A stretch of DNA of 64,000 nucleotides from CBDCWQ01 sp965223435 (GCA_965223435.1 CBDCWQ010000023.1:682001-746000), one strand, 5' to 3'. Counted from the stretch's first letter, positions 35,721 through 44,566 are shown. Made by a program: numbers and translations. Notes: generated by a model not told the origin, from the sequence alone.

Positions 35721-36683
35721 CTAGGTTACAAGGTTTCGGGGCGCGCCCCTTTCGAAGGCTTCGAGGTTTTGAACGATCTCTTCGGCCAGTCGGGCCTGGG
35801 CCTGCCTACTCGACCACGCGACGTGGGGCGTCACGATCAACTGCGGGCCGACCATTGCCAAAAGGGGATTGTTGACGTCGGGCGGCTCCGAGGTGAGCAC
35901 ATCGAGCCCGGCGCCCGCGATTTCGCCCGAACGAAGCGCTTCAGCCAATGCCTTTTCGTCCACTACGTCTCCGCGAGACGTGTTGATGACCATGGCCGTC
36001 CGCTTCATCATCCGAAACGCCGACTTGTCGAGGAGGTGGCGGGTCTCCTCCGTGAGCGGGAGATGGAGGCTGACCACGTCACTTTGCGCCAATACTGCCT
36101 CAAAGGGCGTGCGGCCGGTTCGAAGCTTCGGCGCGCCGGGGCGTTCGGCGACGAGGACGTTCATCCCAAAGGCGCGGGCGAGGGCGGCCGTTTGTTGCCC
36201 GATGGCGCCGTAGCCGAGGACACCGAGTGTCGCTCCCACCAGGTCGTCGATGGGAAATAGGCTGAGCGAAAACGAATCGGATCGAGACCAAGCACCGTCC
36301 TTGACCGCCTCTCGATAGCCCACGAGGTTGCGCTTGAGTGCGAGCACCAGGCTGAATACGTGCTCCGAAACCGCATAGGTTGCGTAGCCTTGAACGTTGG
36401 ATACCTGGATTTCGCGGCGTCTACACGCCTTCAAGTCCACATTGTTGGTACCGGTCGCTGCCACCGCGATGAAACGCAGTCTTGGCCCGTTTGCGAGGTG
36501 GACATCGTCGAGCACCACTTTATTGGTGATGATCATGGTGGCATCTCGAATTCGAGAGGTGACGTCGTCGGGCGAGGTGCGGGGATAGCTTGTCCAAGTA
36601 TGCTCGAAACCGGGCCTTCTGAGTGTGGCCTGAAGACTCGCGCCATCCAAGAAAACGATGTGCTGGGTCATGTTTTGCTGCAT
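35721..36683 (-). CDS. D-isomer-specific 2-hydroxyacid dehydrogenase (glycerate/hydroxypyruvate type)
   Basis: 320 residues, the usual length. NAD-binding motif GYGAIGQQTAA (about 160-170), substrate-binding region ATGTNNVD, and the catalytic set: Arg in NTSRGDVVD, Glu in TSEPPDVNNP and His in VTPHVAWSS. The pattern NVQGYATYAVSEHVF is typical of the glycerate dehydrogenase (HprA-like) branch, so reduction of hydroxypyruvate or glyoxylate is likely, though the substrate cannot be fixed from sequence. The start may be the ATG at 36683 or that at 36671; neither has a clear ribosome site. Cytoplasmic; no pathway partner is adjacent. Confidence 0.93.
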   Translation of the reverse strand: MQQNMTQHIVFLDGASLQATLRRPGFEHTWTSYPRTSPDDVTSRIRDATMIITNKVVLDDVHLANGPRLRFIAVAATGTNNVDLKACRRREIQVSNVQGYATYAVSEHVFSLVLALKRNLVGYREAVKDGAWSRSDSFSLSLFPIDDLVGATLGVLGYGAIGQQTAALARAFGMNVLVAERPGAPKLRTGRTPFEAVLAQSDVVSLHLPLTEETRHLLDKSAFRMMKRTAMVINTSRGDVVDEKALAEALRSGEIAGAGLDVLTSEPPDVNNPLLAMVGPQLIVTPHVAWSSRQAQARLAEEIVQNLEAFERGAPRNLVT

Positions 36684-36698
36684 ACCGGAGGGGGACCG

Positions 36699-36754
36699 GC
36701 TTCGGGGAGGTGAGCCGAAGCAGCCGTCCGCCTTCAGGAGTCGAGACGGACGGC
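36699..36754 (-). terminator. two tandem hairpins downstream of the porin gene
   Basis: Two perfect inverted repeats follow the porin stop at 36767 on the minus strand: an eight-pair stem GCCGTCCG/CGGACGGC (36723-36754, 16-base loop) and a seven-pair stem GCTTCGG/CCGAAGC (36699-36721). They separate the porin from the dehydrogenase gene. The plus strand has CTTTTC right after the first stem, so that stem may work in either direction. Confidence 0.5.
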
Positions 36755-36766
36755 CTTTTCGAGGGA

Positions 36767-38158
36767 CTAGAACTTCACATCCGTCGTGACGTACACAAAG
36801 TGTTCAGGCTGGAGGTCGATGCCCGGTGCGACCGCGGGGCCTGGCTTCCGCGGATGCGCTCGCATGAGTTCGCCCGGCAGGAAGAGCCCGTAAACCGCGC
36901 GAATCCAGACGCCTTCCATCATGGTGTAAATCATCTTCACGTTGATCTCCGTGCCGAAGCTGCTTTCGTCGTTCAGCGTCTGGGCGCTTCGAAACACATG
37001 GAGATCCACGTGGGTTTTGATTTTGCTGTGGGGCTGAAGTCCGAGGCGCCCGCCGATATCCATGAGGCCGCGGTTGAAGGTGTGGACGTTTGTGTTTAAG
37101 AAAAAGTCCATTTCGCCGTAGAACTTGTGGTTCGTGGCGTACAGGGTGTTGAAGGTCTTGTTGGTTGCGCCCCCATCCGAGTCTGAATTGCCCGAGAGGT
37201 ACTCAAACCACGCGGTCAAAGATGGCTTGAGCGGCGTAGAGCCTAGCGTGTACCCAGCCCGGCCGGCTGCGAGGAATGCGCTGACTGCGTCTCCTCCAGG
37301 ATTGGGCCCGAACTGGTAGAAAAACTCACCGGTGTAAGCAAACCCGCTGGCTTTTCCGGTCAGATGAAAACCGGTGGTGTGGCGTGCTTGGGCTCCCGGG
37401 GTCTGATCGGCGTTCGACAAGAACATCACCGAGAGTTTGTGACCCGGCGCCAGTGTGTACTTCGCGTGAAATCCGCCGAAATCGATATCAAATCCGGTGT
37501 CCGGTCCTACGCCCGGGGTTCCGTCGCGACCGATCGAGATATCGCTGTCGGCTTCCCGCACTTTGGCGACGAACAAGGTGGCTTCCAATTGACCCATGGC
37601 GAGCAGCAGCCTGGCGGCATCAAAGGATTGGGCGCGGTGCACCCAGTCCACGTTGCCGACCAGCCGGTGGTTGTCAAAGATGATTTCTTGCCGGCCGAGT
37701 TTGAGCTTGAGTGACTCACTGAAAGGCAGCACCACATAGGCTTCCTGAACGTCAAGGCCGTTGGCGCTGAAGTCGTTGAGCGGGCTGCCCTCTTCACCCC
37801 AAGTCCTGACGTCCTGAAAGAGAATCCGGAACATCACGCCCTTTTTGTTCGTCATCGAAGCACCGAGGCGTGCGCGGTGGTTCACGAGGGCTCGGGTACC
37901 GCTGTCCGGCATCCGGTTCTCGCTCTTCACGAAGGTGAAGCCTGTGTCTGCAATGAACCGAGGTTTGTATTGCCCATCGATGGAAAGCGTCCAATTGTCT
38001 CCCACCGCGATGGATGGATGCCCGCCCGCAGCCTTGGGGGCTTTGGCCGAGCCTGGTTGATGTCCCGCGGCCATGGCGACCATTGGCGCAAGCGCCAACA
38101 GGCCGACGGTCCACGGAACCGGATTTGTCGCCACGTTACGTCGCTGTTCCCGTCTCAT
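36767..38158 (-). CDS. outer-membrane beta-barrel porin, alginate-export (AlgE-like) type
   Basis: The ATG at 38158 is preferred because GGGAG stands nine bases upstream; the frame runs on to 38299 without a ribosome site. The product is 463 residues. The signal peptide MRREQRRN...LLALAPMVAMAAG has a good AMA-AG cleavage site. The mature part is all alternating beta strands (LSIDGQYKPRFIADTGF, LKLKLGRQEIIFDNHRLVG, SFDAARLLLAMGQLEATLFV) and ends in Phe, the outer-membrane insertion signal. The LGRQEI and 'NVDWVHRAQSFDAAR' segments are typical of the alginate-export barrel family. The transported solute is unknown, since these barrels occur in many bacteria without alginate synthesis. Confidence 0.88.
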   Translation of the reverse strand: MRREQRRNVATNPVPWTVGLLALAPMVAMAAGHQPGSAKAPKAAGGHPSIAVGDNWTLSIDGQYKPRFIADTGFTFVKSENRMPDSGTRALVNHRARLGASMTNKKGVMFRILFQDVRTWGEEGSPLNDFSANGLDVQEAYVVLPFSESLKLKLGRQEIIFDNHRLVGNVDWVHRAQSFDAARLLLAMGQLEATLFVAKVREADSDISIGRDGTPGVGPDTGFDIDFGGFHAKYTLAPGHKLSVMFLSNADQTPGAQARHTTGFHLTGKASGFAYTGEFFYQFGPNPGGDAVSAFLAAGRAGYTLGSTPLKPSLTAWFEYLSGNSDSDGGATNKTFNTLYATNHKFYGEMDFFLNTNVHTFNRGLMDIGGRLGLQPHSKIKTHVDLHVFRSAQTLNDESSFGTEINVKMIYTMMEGVWIRAVYGLFLPGELMRAHPRKPGPAVAPGIDLQPEHFVYVTTDVKF

Positions 38159-38294
38159 GTATCTCCCTGTTTTTTTCTGTTCGGTCTTGTTGTTCTCGAG
38201 ACCGACAACGGACGCTGGATACACGGTTCCCGAAAACCTGTCACTTTTCCCGCCCCGCATGGAAGGGAACCCGTGATTGTTTTCAAAAGCGAGG

Positions 38295-38342
38295 TCCACT
38301 CAGGAAACTAGGGGTTCCTCCACTCAGGAAACTAGGGGTTCC
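38295..38342. repeat. 24-base tandem direct repeat, two perfect copies
   Basis: Copies at 38295-38318 and 38319-38342 are identical and adjacent; each starts TCCACTCAGG and ends TAGGGGTTCC. The 12-base core TAGGGGTTCCTC, spanning the junction of the copies, also occurs in reverse orientation at 9619-9630, upstream of giant copy 1. There is no spacer, so this is not a CRISPR array. Confidence 0.85.
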
Positions 38343-39156
38343 GCTCATCGCGGTGGTGGACCCAGGATGGCTGACCCACCATGCCTACTCGCCATCGCCC
38401 CGATTGGCCCGCCGACCCTCCCGGGAAGGGAAGCCTCACGTTTTGGCTCTCCGCGAGACACGGGCGAAAAAAACCGCAGGGTCGAAAACGAACGTCGTTT
38501 CGGCTGTTTTTTGGCCTTCGCATTGCTGGTGCTCTGTGGGTTCCGACTTTCGCGAAAACGATGATGCCCCTCATGGCAAGGGGGTTCGTTTGATGCAATG
38601 CAAGTGAGCCGAGGTATGGTGAACAACGCCGCCAAAGAGGCCTGTGGTAGGTCAGACCCATGAGCGGAAGCCAAAAAAACTTGACGTGAGGAGCGGGTCC
38701 TACATGGTTATCGGAGGTGAAGCCGCCGCGGCGTCCCTTCGCGGCTTGGGCTTGCTTCTTGTTCCGGGTGGGTTGGCGAAGCATGATCGTTCGAACCTTT
38801 GGTTTCGGTCGTCACGACGGAGTTGGCTGCGTTGTCGCGTGCGGTGTTGTTGAACGGTGCGCGCCGATCCCGCTCGGGTGCGTGTTGGGCCCAAACCGTT
38901 GAAGATGACCCACACCGACTCGATGTCAGCCCTGTCTTTGGTTGGCGCCAAGACGTCTTCAGTTTTGCGAGTCAGTGCGTATCTTTGCGTTTCGTATTCG
39001 TCTTTTTTCAGACGCTGTGTGGTCTTCTGCGCCGAGTGTGTGCCGAGGTCCGTCTTGACGGTCCGTTGGTTTGGTGGGAGGTTAATTTTTCAGCGGCTCA
39101 ACATAGGAAAACAGGGGGCTGAATGGGTCGAGAGGAATCGGCTTGGTAGTGGGTCT

Positions 39157-39174
39157 TGCTGCATCAATGCAGCA
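39157..39174. promoter_or_regulatory. inverted repeat upstream of the roadblock gene
   Basis: TGCTGCAT and ATGCAGCA flank a two-base centre, a perfect 18-base palindrome-like site 25 bases before the ATG at 39200. It could be an operator for a dimeric regulator or an mRNA hairpin in the leader. No regulator is adjacent. Confidence 0.4.
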
Positions 39175-39199
39175 CGAGAGTAGGCGAAGGAGACCAAGG

Positions 39200-39535
39200 A
39201 TGATTCAAGACGTAGATTTTATCCTCCAGGGACGAAGTACAGCCAAGGTTGCGGCAAGTGCCGATGCTGATGGCAATGTTGTCGGCTTTGCTGGCGAAGG
39301 CGATGGCGAGAGTCTTTGTGCTGTGGGAACCATGTGTTCACGAGCGTTGGCTGACGCGGGGCAGAGCCTCGGATTGGGAAACGTTCGTTCGTGGACGACT
39401 GTCGGTGAAAAAGTCTCCATCTTTGCCCAAGTTTACGACCAAGGTATCGTCATTGCCGCAGGAGAAGCGTCAAAGAGTTCCCTTTCCAACTGGAAAGAGT
39501 TCTGCAAACGAGTAGAGCAAGCGGTCGGCTCTTAA
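39200..39535 (+). CDS. roadblock/LC7-like protein
   Basis: ATG at 39200 with GGAG and AAGG just upstream; 111 residues. The pattern of the roadblock/LC7 fold is visible: AKVAASADADGNVVGFAGEG (first hairpin), a helix CAVGTMCSRALADAGQSLGLG, then strands RSWTTVGEKVSIFAQVYDQ and GIVIAAGEASKSSLSN, and a final helix. Such proteins (MglB relatives) scaffold or regulate small GTPases and kinases in the cytoplasm. A second roadblock-like gene follows after 52 bases, and a Ser/Thr kinase after that, so the three probably act together. No MglA-type GTPase is in the window. The family call is by pattern, not by search. Confidence 0.7.
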   Translation: MIQDVDFILQGRSTAKVAASADADGNVVGFAGEGDGESLCAVGTMCSRALADAGQSLGLGNVRSWTTVGEKVSIFAQVYDQGIVIAAGEASKSSLSNWKEFCKRVEQAVGS

Positions 39536-39587
39536 AACGAATCTTTTGCGACGGCGTACGCAGGGAACCAGAGGTTGAGAGGCCTGT

Positions 39588-40235
39588 ATGAGCGAGAATC
39601 TATCCAATCTATGTAACATTTCTGGCGTCTTAGGGGCCGCAATATTTAATGAAGCGGGTCATTGCGTCGACCATCAACTTCAACCTCCATATGAACCGGT
39701 TCTTGTGGGACAGGCTCTGAAGGAATTGATGGCTGCCTTTGAGGTTTGCAATTATCTCGATCCCTCTCCACTGGAAACTGCGGTTGCGCAAATGTCGGAT
39801 GGCTATCTCGCCATCCGAAAGGTGGATGGTTTTGCGGTGATTGTTCTTGCGAGCAGCAATCTCAACCCGGCGATGCTAAACGTTGCGTTTAACGTCTTGG
39901 CGCTGAAGCTCAAGCAGGGGAGTGCTCAGACGGCCATCAGCGCGGGCAGTTTGAGCATATCAAACAGCAACTTGAGCATCGACCAGAGCATGGCAGGGCG
40001 CCCGGTGAATGCGGTGGGCGCTCGTGTCATGCGGGGTGTTGTGCAAGCTTTGGCGAAACAAGTCGGCCCGTTTGCCAAGGTTATGGTCAAAAAAGAACTG
40101 AAAAAGATGGGCGCCAGTAGCAGTACCCTAGATCAATCGATGTTCGAGGACTTTGTCCAAAATGTATCCAAGAAAATAGATGATCCGGACGGTCGCCGGG
40201 CATTTTTGGCCCAGGCCAGGGAGCTCGAAGAGTAG
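39588..40235 (+). CDS. roadblock/LC7-like protein with C-terminal helical domain
   Basis: ATG at 39588 preceded by GAGAGG; 215 residues. The N-terminal 110 residues fit a roadblock fold (SGVLGAAIFNEAGHCVDHQL, ALKELMAAFEVC, YLAIRKVDGFAVIVLASSNL, MLNVAFNVLALKLKQ). A Ser/Asn-rich linker follows, then a helical C-terminal domain (ARVMRGVVQALAKQVGPFAKVMVKKE...FVQNVSKKIDDPDGRRAFL) of the sort found after roadblock or kinase domains in myxobacteria and cyanobacteria. Its place between a smaller roadblock protein and a kinase suggests an adaptor in one signalling complex. The partner and signal are unknown. Confidence 0.7.
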   Translation: MSENLSNLCNISGVLGAAIFNEAGHCVDHQLQPPYEPVLVGQALKELMAAFEVCNYLDPSPLETAVAQMSDGYLAIRKVDGFAVIVLASSNLNPAMLNVAFNVLALKLKQGSAQTAISAGSLSISNSNLSIDQSMAGRPVNAVGARVMRGVVQALAKQVGPFAKVMVKKELKKMGASSSTLDQSMFEDFVQNVSKKIDDPDGRRAFLAQARELEE

Positions 40236-40369
40236 CCTTTAGTAGACCCCTCTATGATTGCCTCCTTTTTCGGGGTACGGAGGGAATGAGATGCGGGAGA
40301 TAGCAGCGGACCGACGCAATCGTGTGGCGCCTCGTTCTTGTGCTTGAAGACGACGTTTGAGAGCAGGGC

Positions 40370-42163
40370 ATGAACGAAGCAAGACGCCAAAAAGCTCTCG
40401 ATATCGGAGGCCAGCTCGGTAATTTCCGACTCGAGCGTCTTTTGGGCGGAGGGGGCGAGGCGACCGTCTACCTAGCCCGCGATGTTGTTCTTCGGCGGCG
40501 GGTTGCCGTCAAACTTTTCGACCGCGCAAACCTCAGCGATGCGAACGAGCGCGCGCTGCGAGAAGCGCGGCTGATCGCCACTCTCGACCACCCCAACATT
40601 GTCCGGATCTATCACGTTGGCCAGCGCGACGGGAAGCTGTACATCGCCATGGAGTACATGGACGGGGGCAGCCTTCACGAGCGGGTGAGGCGTTGGGTGG
40701 GGCCGCTGAGCAGTGCTGAGGCCCTTCAGTTCATGCTGAAGGCTGCGCTGGCGATGGAAGAAGCCAACCGAATCGGCGTTCTTCACCGTGACGTGAAACC
40801 GCGTAACCTTTTGTTGTCGAAGGCCGGTGTACTCAAGCTCGCAGACTTTGGTTTGGCCGCGGTTCAAGTCACCAAAGGTGGAAAAGCGCACGGGACGGTT
40901 GGCACACCTCAGTACATGGCGCCAGAAATCTGGCAAGACAAAGGGGCCACCGCCAAGTCTGACGTCTATAGCCTCGGGGCCTGCCTCTATTTTCTCGTCA
41001 CGGGTCGCCCTCCGTTTGTGGCTTCGTCGGTTGAAGAGCTCAAGGAATTTCATCTTCGCGAGCAACCGGCCATTCCTCCGGATGTTCCTCGTCCTGTCGC
41101 AGAAGTGATTTGGTGTTGTTTGGCAAAGGCGCCTGAGGCACGACCAGAGTCTGCGGCAGAGCTTGCAGAGCTTCTTGCGGAGACTCTTCGTGTCGTCGTG
41201 GGGGAACGGCGCCGGCCTATATCCCAACCGCCCATTACACACGACTTGCCGAGTTCGTTGTCTCCGGGCCGCGGTACGCGCGCGGCCATAATGGCCGTGC
41301 CTCTCTTATTTGATTGCCAGCGCCGTCTTGTTCTTGCGGTGCAGTCCAAGAGCCCGATGGTTGTGGTTCACGGACCTGAAGCCGAGATTCTGCGGCGTAT
41401 CGCCCAGGTCACGCTCGAAGGGAGCATCGGTCGAGTCTTCTTGGCAGCGAGGTTATCCATCCGCTCCGAGAACCAGCATTTGATGCAATCGCTGGCTGAA
41501 TGCGTACACAATCCGGAGCTGCCGAACGCTACGGTCAAAGCGGATCCATCAAGCATCATTGCGGCCCTTGTCGAAAGCACGAGCACATCAAACCAGTTGG
41601 TTCCGATGTTGGTTTATGTACACTTCCTAAGGTCGGTTACGCAGGACGAAATCGCGGAGCTTTCCTCGCTTGCTGGGCGTGCCCAAAAAGAAAACCTCAT
41701 CTTTCTTGTCCTGTGTGACGACGACGGCGCGGCGCACTTGATTCGCGAAACGGGAATGCGGGGCTATGCTGGGGCGGTTTCGACCGTGCAAATTCCTCGG
41801 CTTTCGCTCAAGGAGATTGCTCAGTTCATTCACATATGGAGCGCGAAGCTTGCTGCTGACCGAGAGATTCGGTGGACAGCAGATGGCTTGCTATTGGCGG
41901 CCTATTTGCTTTCAACGGGGCAGTATAGTCTCGATCGCCTGGTGAACAATGCAATCATGATCATGCGTGCATCCCACCTACCTTTTCTTACCAGCTGGTG
42001 CATCTTCGGTGCAGGTAAGCGGCGCGACGCTATTCAAGATGTCGCTGAAGTTCGAGCTGAATGGAGCTCCCCTCCGACGTCGTGGCCGGACGAAAAGATG
42101 GCCAAACTTCTTCAAGAATTGCGTGTGGGCGACCGTCGGCCCCCCGGCCGTCGAGGCCGATGA
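40370..42163 (+). CDS. cytoplasmic Ser/Thr kinase fused to an ATPase-like domain
   Basis: 597 residues, ATG at 40370 with GAGAGCAGGGC upstream. A complete Hanks kinase at about 18-275: LLGGGGEATVYLARD, AVKLFD, HRDVKPRNLLL, DFGLA, TPQYMAPEIW. The region from about 305 (VPLLFDCQRRLVLAVQSKSPMVVVHGPEAEILRRIAQ...) resembles an AAA/STAND ATPase core with hydrophobic strands (LVPMLVYVHFL, LIFLVLCDDD) and a winged-helix-like end, but the P-loop is not recognisable (HGPEAEIL instead of GxxxxGK[ST]), so it may be a binding rather than a hydrolysing module. There is no transmembrane helix. It lies 134 bases after the roadblock gene. Confidence 0.9.
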   Translation: MNEARRQKALDIGGQLGNFRLERLLGGGGEATVYLARDVVLRRRVAVKLFDRANLSDANERALREARLIATLDHPNIVRIYHVGQRDGKLYIAMEYMDGGSLHERVRRWVGPLSSAEALQFMLKAALAMEEANRIGVLHRDVKPRNLLLSKAGVLKLADFGLAAVQVTKGGKAHGTVGTPQYMAPEIWQDKGATAKSDVYSLGACLYFLVTGRPPFVASSVEELKEFHLREQPAIPPDVPRPVAEVIWCCLAKAPEARPESAAELAELLAETLRVVVGERRRPISQPPITHDLPSSLSPGRGTRAAIMAVPLLFDCQRRLVLAVQSKSPMVVVHGPEAEILRRIAQVTLEGSIGRVFLAARLSIRSENQHLMQSLAECVHNPELPNATVKADPSSIIAALVESTSTSNQLVPMLVYVHFLRSVTQDEIAELSSLAGRAQKENLIFLVLCDDDGAAHLIRETGMRGYAGAVSTVQIPRLSLKEIAQFIHIWSAKLAADREIRWTADGLLLAAYLLSTGQYSLDRLVNNAIMIMRASHLPFLTSWCIFGAGKRRDAIQDVAEVRAEWSSPPTSWPDEKMAKLLQELRVGDRRPPGRRGR

Positions 42164-42497
42164 CGTTTTGTTCTTAAAAGAGCATAGTGCCGAAATGACT
42201 CGGTGTTGGTCGAACCTGAAGGATTGTTTCTTTGGCCTTTCGTTGCCTGCACGCGAACGATCTACGGTGACGTGTCCAAAAGATTCTTAGTCCACTTTTG
42301 GGTATGTTTTGTTCCCACTCTCGCGGCTGTTTTACGCCATCTGTCCGTGATGGTGTTGTGTCGTTGATTAGAGTGCTTAGCGTACTTTCTGGTCCCTTAT
42401 CGCGTGAGGTTCCGAAGAATTCAGGGGTCGTGTATGGTTCCAAAAAAGCGCAACAAGGCTTGGGTATCCAGCCGAAAGCCAACAAGGAGGATGACAC
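42164..42497. other. 334-base intergenic region before the HAMP sensor gene
   Basis: This probably holds a separate promoter for the sensor gene, but no match to a standard promoter stands out. A strong AAGGAGG ribosome site ends it at 42484-42490. The short frames inside are not convincing genes. Confidence 0.4.
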
Positions 42498-43388
42498 GTG
42501 CTGAAGAACATGGGTCTCGTAAAAAAAACGACAATACCTGGATTTTTTCTGGCGGTCGGTGTTTCGATCGCCCTTTATTTTTTGATCAGTGGAGCGCAGA
42601 GGGATCTGGCGGTTCGTCAGGCAAGTAAGCTTGCTAAAGCGATCAGCGTTCAGGTTGCTGCCGACCGGGCGGTATACACCGGGCAGGTTGTAGGAAAGCT
42701 CAAGAAGGATGGTGTTGAAATTAAGCCCGCAAACATGGCGAGCTACCAAAATATTCCTGGAGGCATTCCGCTTCCCGCAACCTTCGTGCATGCAACCTCG
42801 GACGAGGTCAATGGCGGCACACACAAGTCCCATACAGTTGACCTTCTGAGTTTGTGGCAGATCAATGAGACCAAGGGACCGCGAACCCCTTGGGAGGAAA
42901 GTGCGCTCCGCTATGTCGCGCAGCAACCGAACGAGATTAAGGGTGACGTCATTGGCGCAGGAGATGATGCCAGGTTTTACGGTGTGACCGCGGATGTTGC
43001 TTCCGCACAAGCTTGTGTCAACTGCCACAACAATCATCCCAAGAGCCCAAAACGGGATTTTAAGAAGAACGATGTGATGGGCGGCTTGGTTGTTTCTGTG
43101 CCTATGGCTGAGGAGTTCCGGTTAGCGAATTCGAACGCGGTGACCTTAACGGCTCTGGCCTTCTCCGGCTTTATCTTTGTTTTGCTCCTTCAGTTCTTCA
43201 TCGTTGGTCGCCCGCTTGTGAGTGCTCTTCAGGGCATGGAGCAAGTTGCTTCGAAGATCTCGATGGGTGATATGGATACCCAGTTTGTCGTGGACTCCAA
43301 CGATGAAGTGGGCCGTCTCGCCAAGGCTTTCGAGCGTATGCGCACGAGCCTGAAAGCGGCGATGGAGTCCATGGACGACGACGAATAG
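42498..43388 (+). CDS. Tll0287-like (DUF3365) heme-type sensor with HAMP domain
   Basis: GTG start with AAGGAGG seven bases upstream; 296 residues. An N-terminal transmembrane helix (GFFLAVGVSIALYFLISG) is followed by a periplasmic domain of about 170 residues with one CxxCH heme site (ACVNCHNNHP), as in Tll0287/DUF3365 proteins. A second transmembrane helix (LTALAFSGFIFVLLLQFFIV) leads into a cytoplasmic HAMP domain (PLVSALQGMEQVASKISMGD...DEVGRLAKAFERMRTSL). The protein ends there with an acidic tail and no kinase or methyl-accepting output, so it must act on a separate partner, perhaps the kinase encoded just upstream. It is likely a redox or gas sensor; the signal is inferred only from the heme motif. 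Confidence 0.88.
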   Translation: MLKNMGLVKKTTIPGFFLAVGVSIALYFLISGAQRDLAVRQASKLAKAISVQVAADRAVYTGQVVGKLKKDGVEIKPANMASYQNIPGGIPLPATFVHATSDEVNGGTHKSHTVDLLSLWQINETKGPRTPWEESALRYVAQQPNEIKGDVIGAGDDARFYGVTADVASAQACVNCHNNHPKSPKRDFKKNDVMGGLVVSVPMAEEFRLANSNAVTLTALAFSGFIFVLLLQFFIVGRPLVSALQGMEQVASKISMGDMDTQFVVDSNDEVGRLAKAFERMRTSLKAAMESMDDDE

Positions 43389-43490
43389 AAGAAATGGGTG
43401 CGACAGGTCGAACCGTGCTTGGCGAGATTACTGGGATGCTTATCAACCATTGGTTGCTCCGCGAGTGCTGTGCGCTTTTTTGAGGCCCAC

Positions 43491-44558
43491 GTGAGGAAGA
43501 TAAGAAACGTGAACTTGGTCTCAAAGGGTGCGGTTCGGGCTGTTGTTGCCTTGGGCGTATTGTGCACGGAGCCCGCGTTTGGCGCTGAGCGCGACAAAGC
43601 GGGCTTCGTTGCACACTCTGTTCCCAGCCGGATGGAAACTGGCCGGAGCTATTCGGCCTCGGTCAGAGTTCAAAATGATGGTGACGTACCTTGGACCCGT
43701 AGCCAGGGATACCGGCTTCGGTGCCAAGATCCAAAAACCAAGTATCTTTGGTCCACGGTGAAACTGGATAAAGGCAAGGAGGTACAGCCCGGCGGGGCGC
43801 AAACCTTCGAGTTTTCTGTTCGGCCGCCGAAGTGGGCGGGCCGTTACGCGTTTAGGTGCCGGATCTACAGAGGCGATTCTTTGGTTCAAGGCACGATGAA
43901 AGCAGTGGTGGTTCGGGTGCCGCGTCAGGATCGTGCTCGTTTTGTTAACCAGAAGATCCCAGTGGCGATGAATCAGGGGGACAAGTACGAACTTGTTCTT
44001 CGTTTCAAGAACGAAGGAAACACCGTATGGGGTCCGAACAACTACCAGCTGAGGAGCCGTATCCCCGATGTTTGGGGGGCGAATCGGGTGTCGGCATCGG
44101 GTACCGTCCGGCCTCAAGAGGTTGGGACCTTTCGATTTCAGGTCACGGCTCCAGGGACGGGCGGGCTTCATGAACAGCAGTGGCAGATGCTTGGCGACAG
44201 CGGTTTTTTTGGCAATCGCAGCCCAAAAAAAGAGGTCTGCGTTCAGCCGGGGGAAGGTGAGCAGCCACCTGTTGTCCGAATCATTGCGCCCAAGCCGGGT
44301 GCGAAGATTCCCGGTATGGTCGAGGTCACGGGGGAGGCGCAAGATGATGGCGCCGTCGTTCGAGTTGAGGTTTGGTGGCGTTCTGAAGAGAGACTGGTTG
44401 CGCAAGGGCGGGAGCAGTGGAAACGAAACCTCGACCTCAAGGCTCTGTGTGGTCAGCAGGCGACGGTCTATATCTATGCTCAGGCCGTAGACTGCGGCGG
44501 TAAGTCGAGCAAAGTGGCCTCAGTTCAGACTTATGTTTGGGAGTGCGACGAGGGTTAG
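43491..44558 (+). CDS. exported protein with two NBR1/FW-like Ig domains
   Basis: The GTG at 43491 is preferred because GAGG lies five bases upstream; GTG at 43509 is an alternative. The product is 355 residues. Signal peptide: basic start, then GAVRAVVALGVLCTEPAFGA. Two tandem Ig-like domains of the NBR1 FW type follow, each with the signature 'G..Y...VR..N.G...W': METGRSYSASVRVQNDGDVPW and MNQGDKYELVLRFKNEGNTVWG. Each then has a Leu-Arg-Cys/Ser-Arg strand. A Pro-linked third Ig-like domain (VRIIAPKPGAKIPGMVEVTG) ends the protein. FW domains bind proteins; here the site would be periplasmic or extracellular. It lies 102 bases after the HAMP sensor, on the same strand. Confidence 0.8.
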   Translation: MRKIRNVNLVSKGAVRAVVALGVLCTEPAFGAERDKAGFVAHSVPSRMETGRSYSASVRVQNDGDVPWTRSQGYRLRCQDPKTKYLWSTVKLDKGKEVQPGGAQTFEFSVRPPKWAGRYAFRCRIYRGDSLVQGTMKAVVVRVPRQDRARFVNQKIPVAMNQGDKYELVLRFKNEGNTVWGPNNYQLRSRIPDVWGANRVSASGTVRPQEVGTFRFQVTAPGTGGLHEQQWQMLGDSGFFGNRSPKKEVCVQPGEGEQPPVVRIIAPKPGAKIPGMVEVTGEAQDDGAVVRVEVWWRSEERLVAQGREQWKRNLDLKALCGQQATVYIYAQAVDCGGKSSKVASVQTYVWECDEG

Positions 44559-44566
44559 CGAGATTT

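Larger units (their letters stand above)
38159..39199. other. 1,041-base intergenic region
   Basis: This lies between the divergent porin and roadblock genes. It contains the porin ribosome site, a tandem 24-base repeat (38295-38342) and an inverted repeat near the right end (39157-39174). The open frames across it are short, rich in Arg/Pro/Gly and mutually overlapping, so I see no convincing gene. The length suggests regulatory sequence or a decayed gene. Confidence 0.5.

Noticed and set aside
38295..38342. CRISPR array
   Set aside because: Only two copies, directly abutting, with no spacers and no cas genes nearby.
38159..39199. Small genes in the long intergenic region
   Set aside because: Several frames of 60-150 codons overlap on both strands, all Arg/Pro/Gly-rich with no ribosome sites or conserved motifs.
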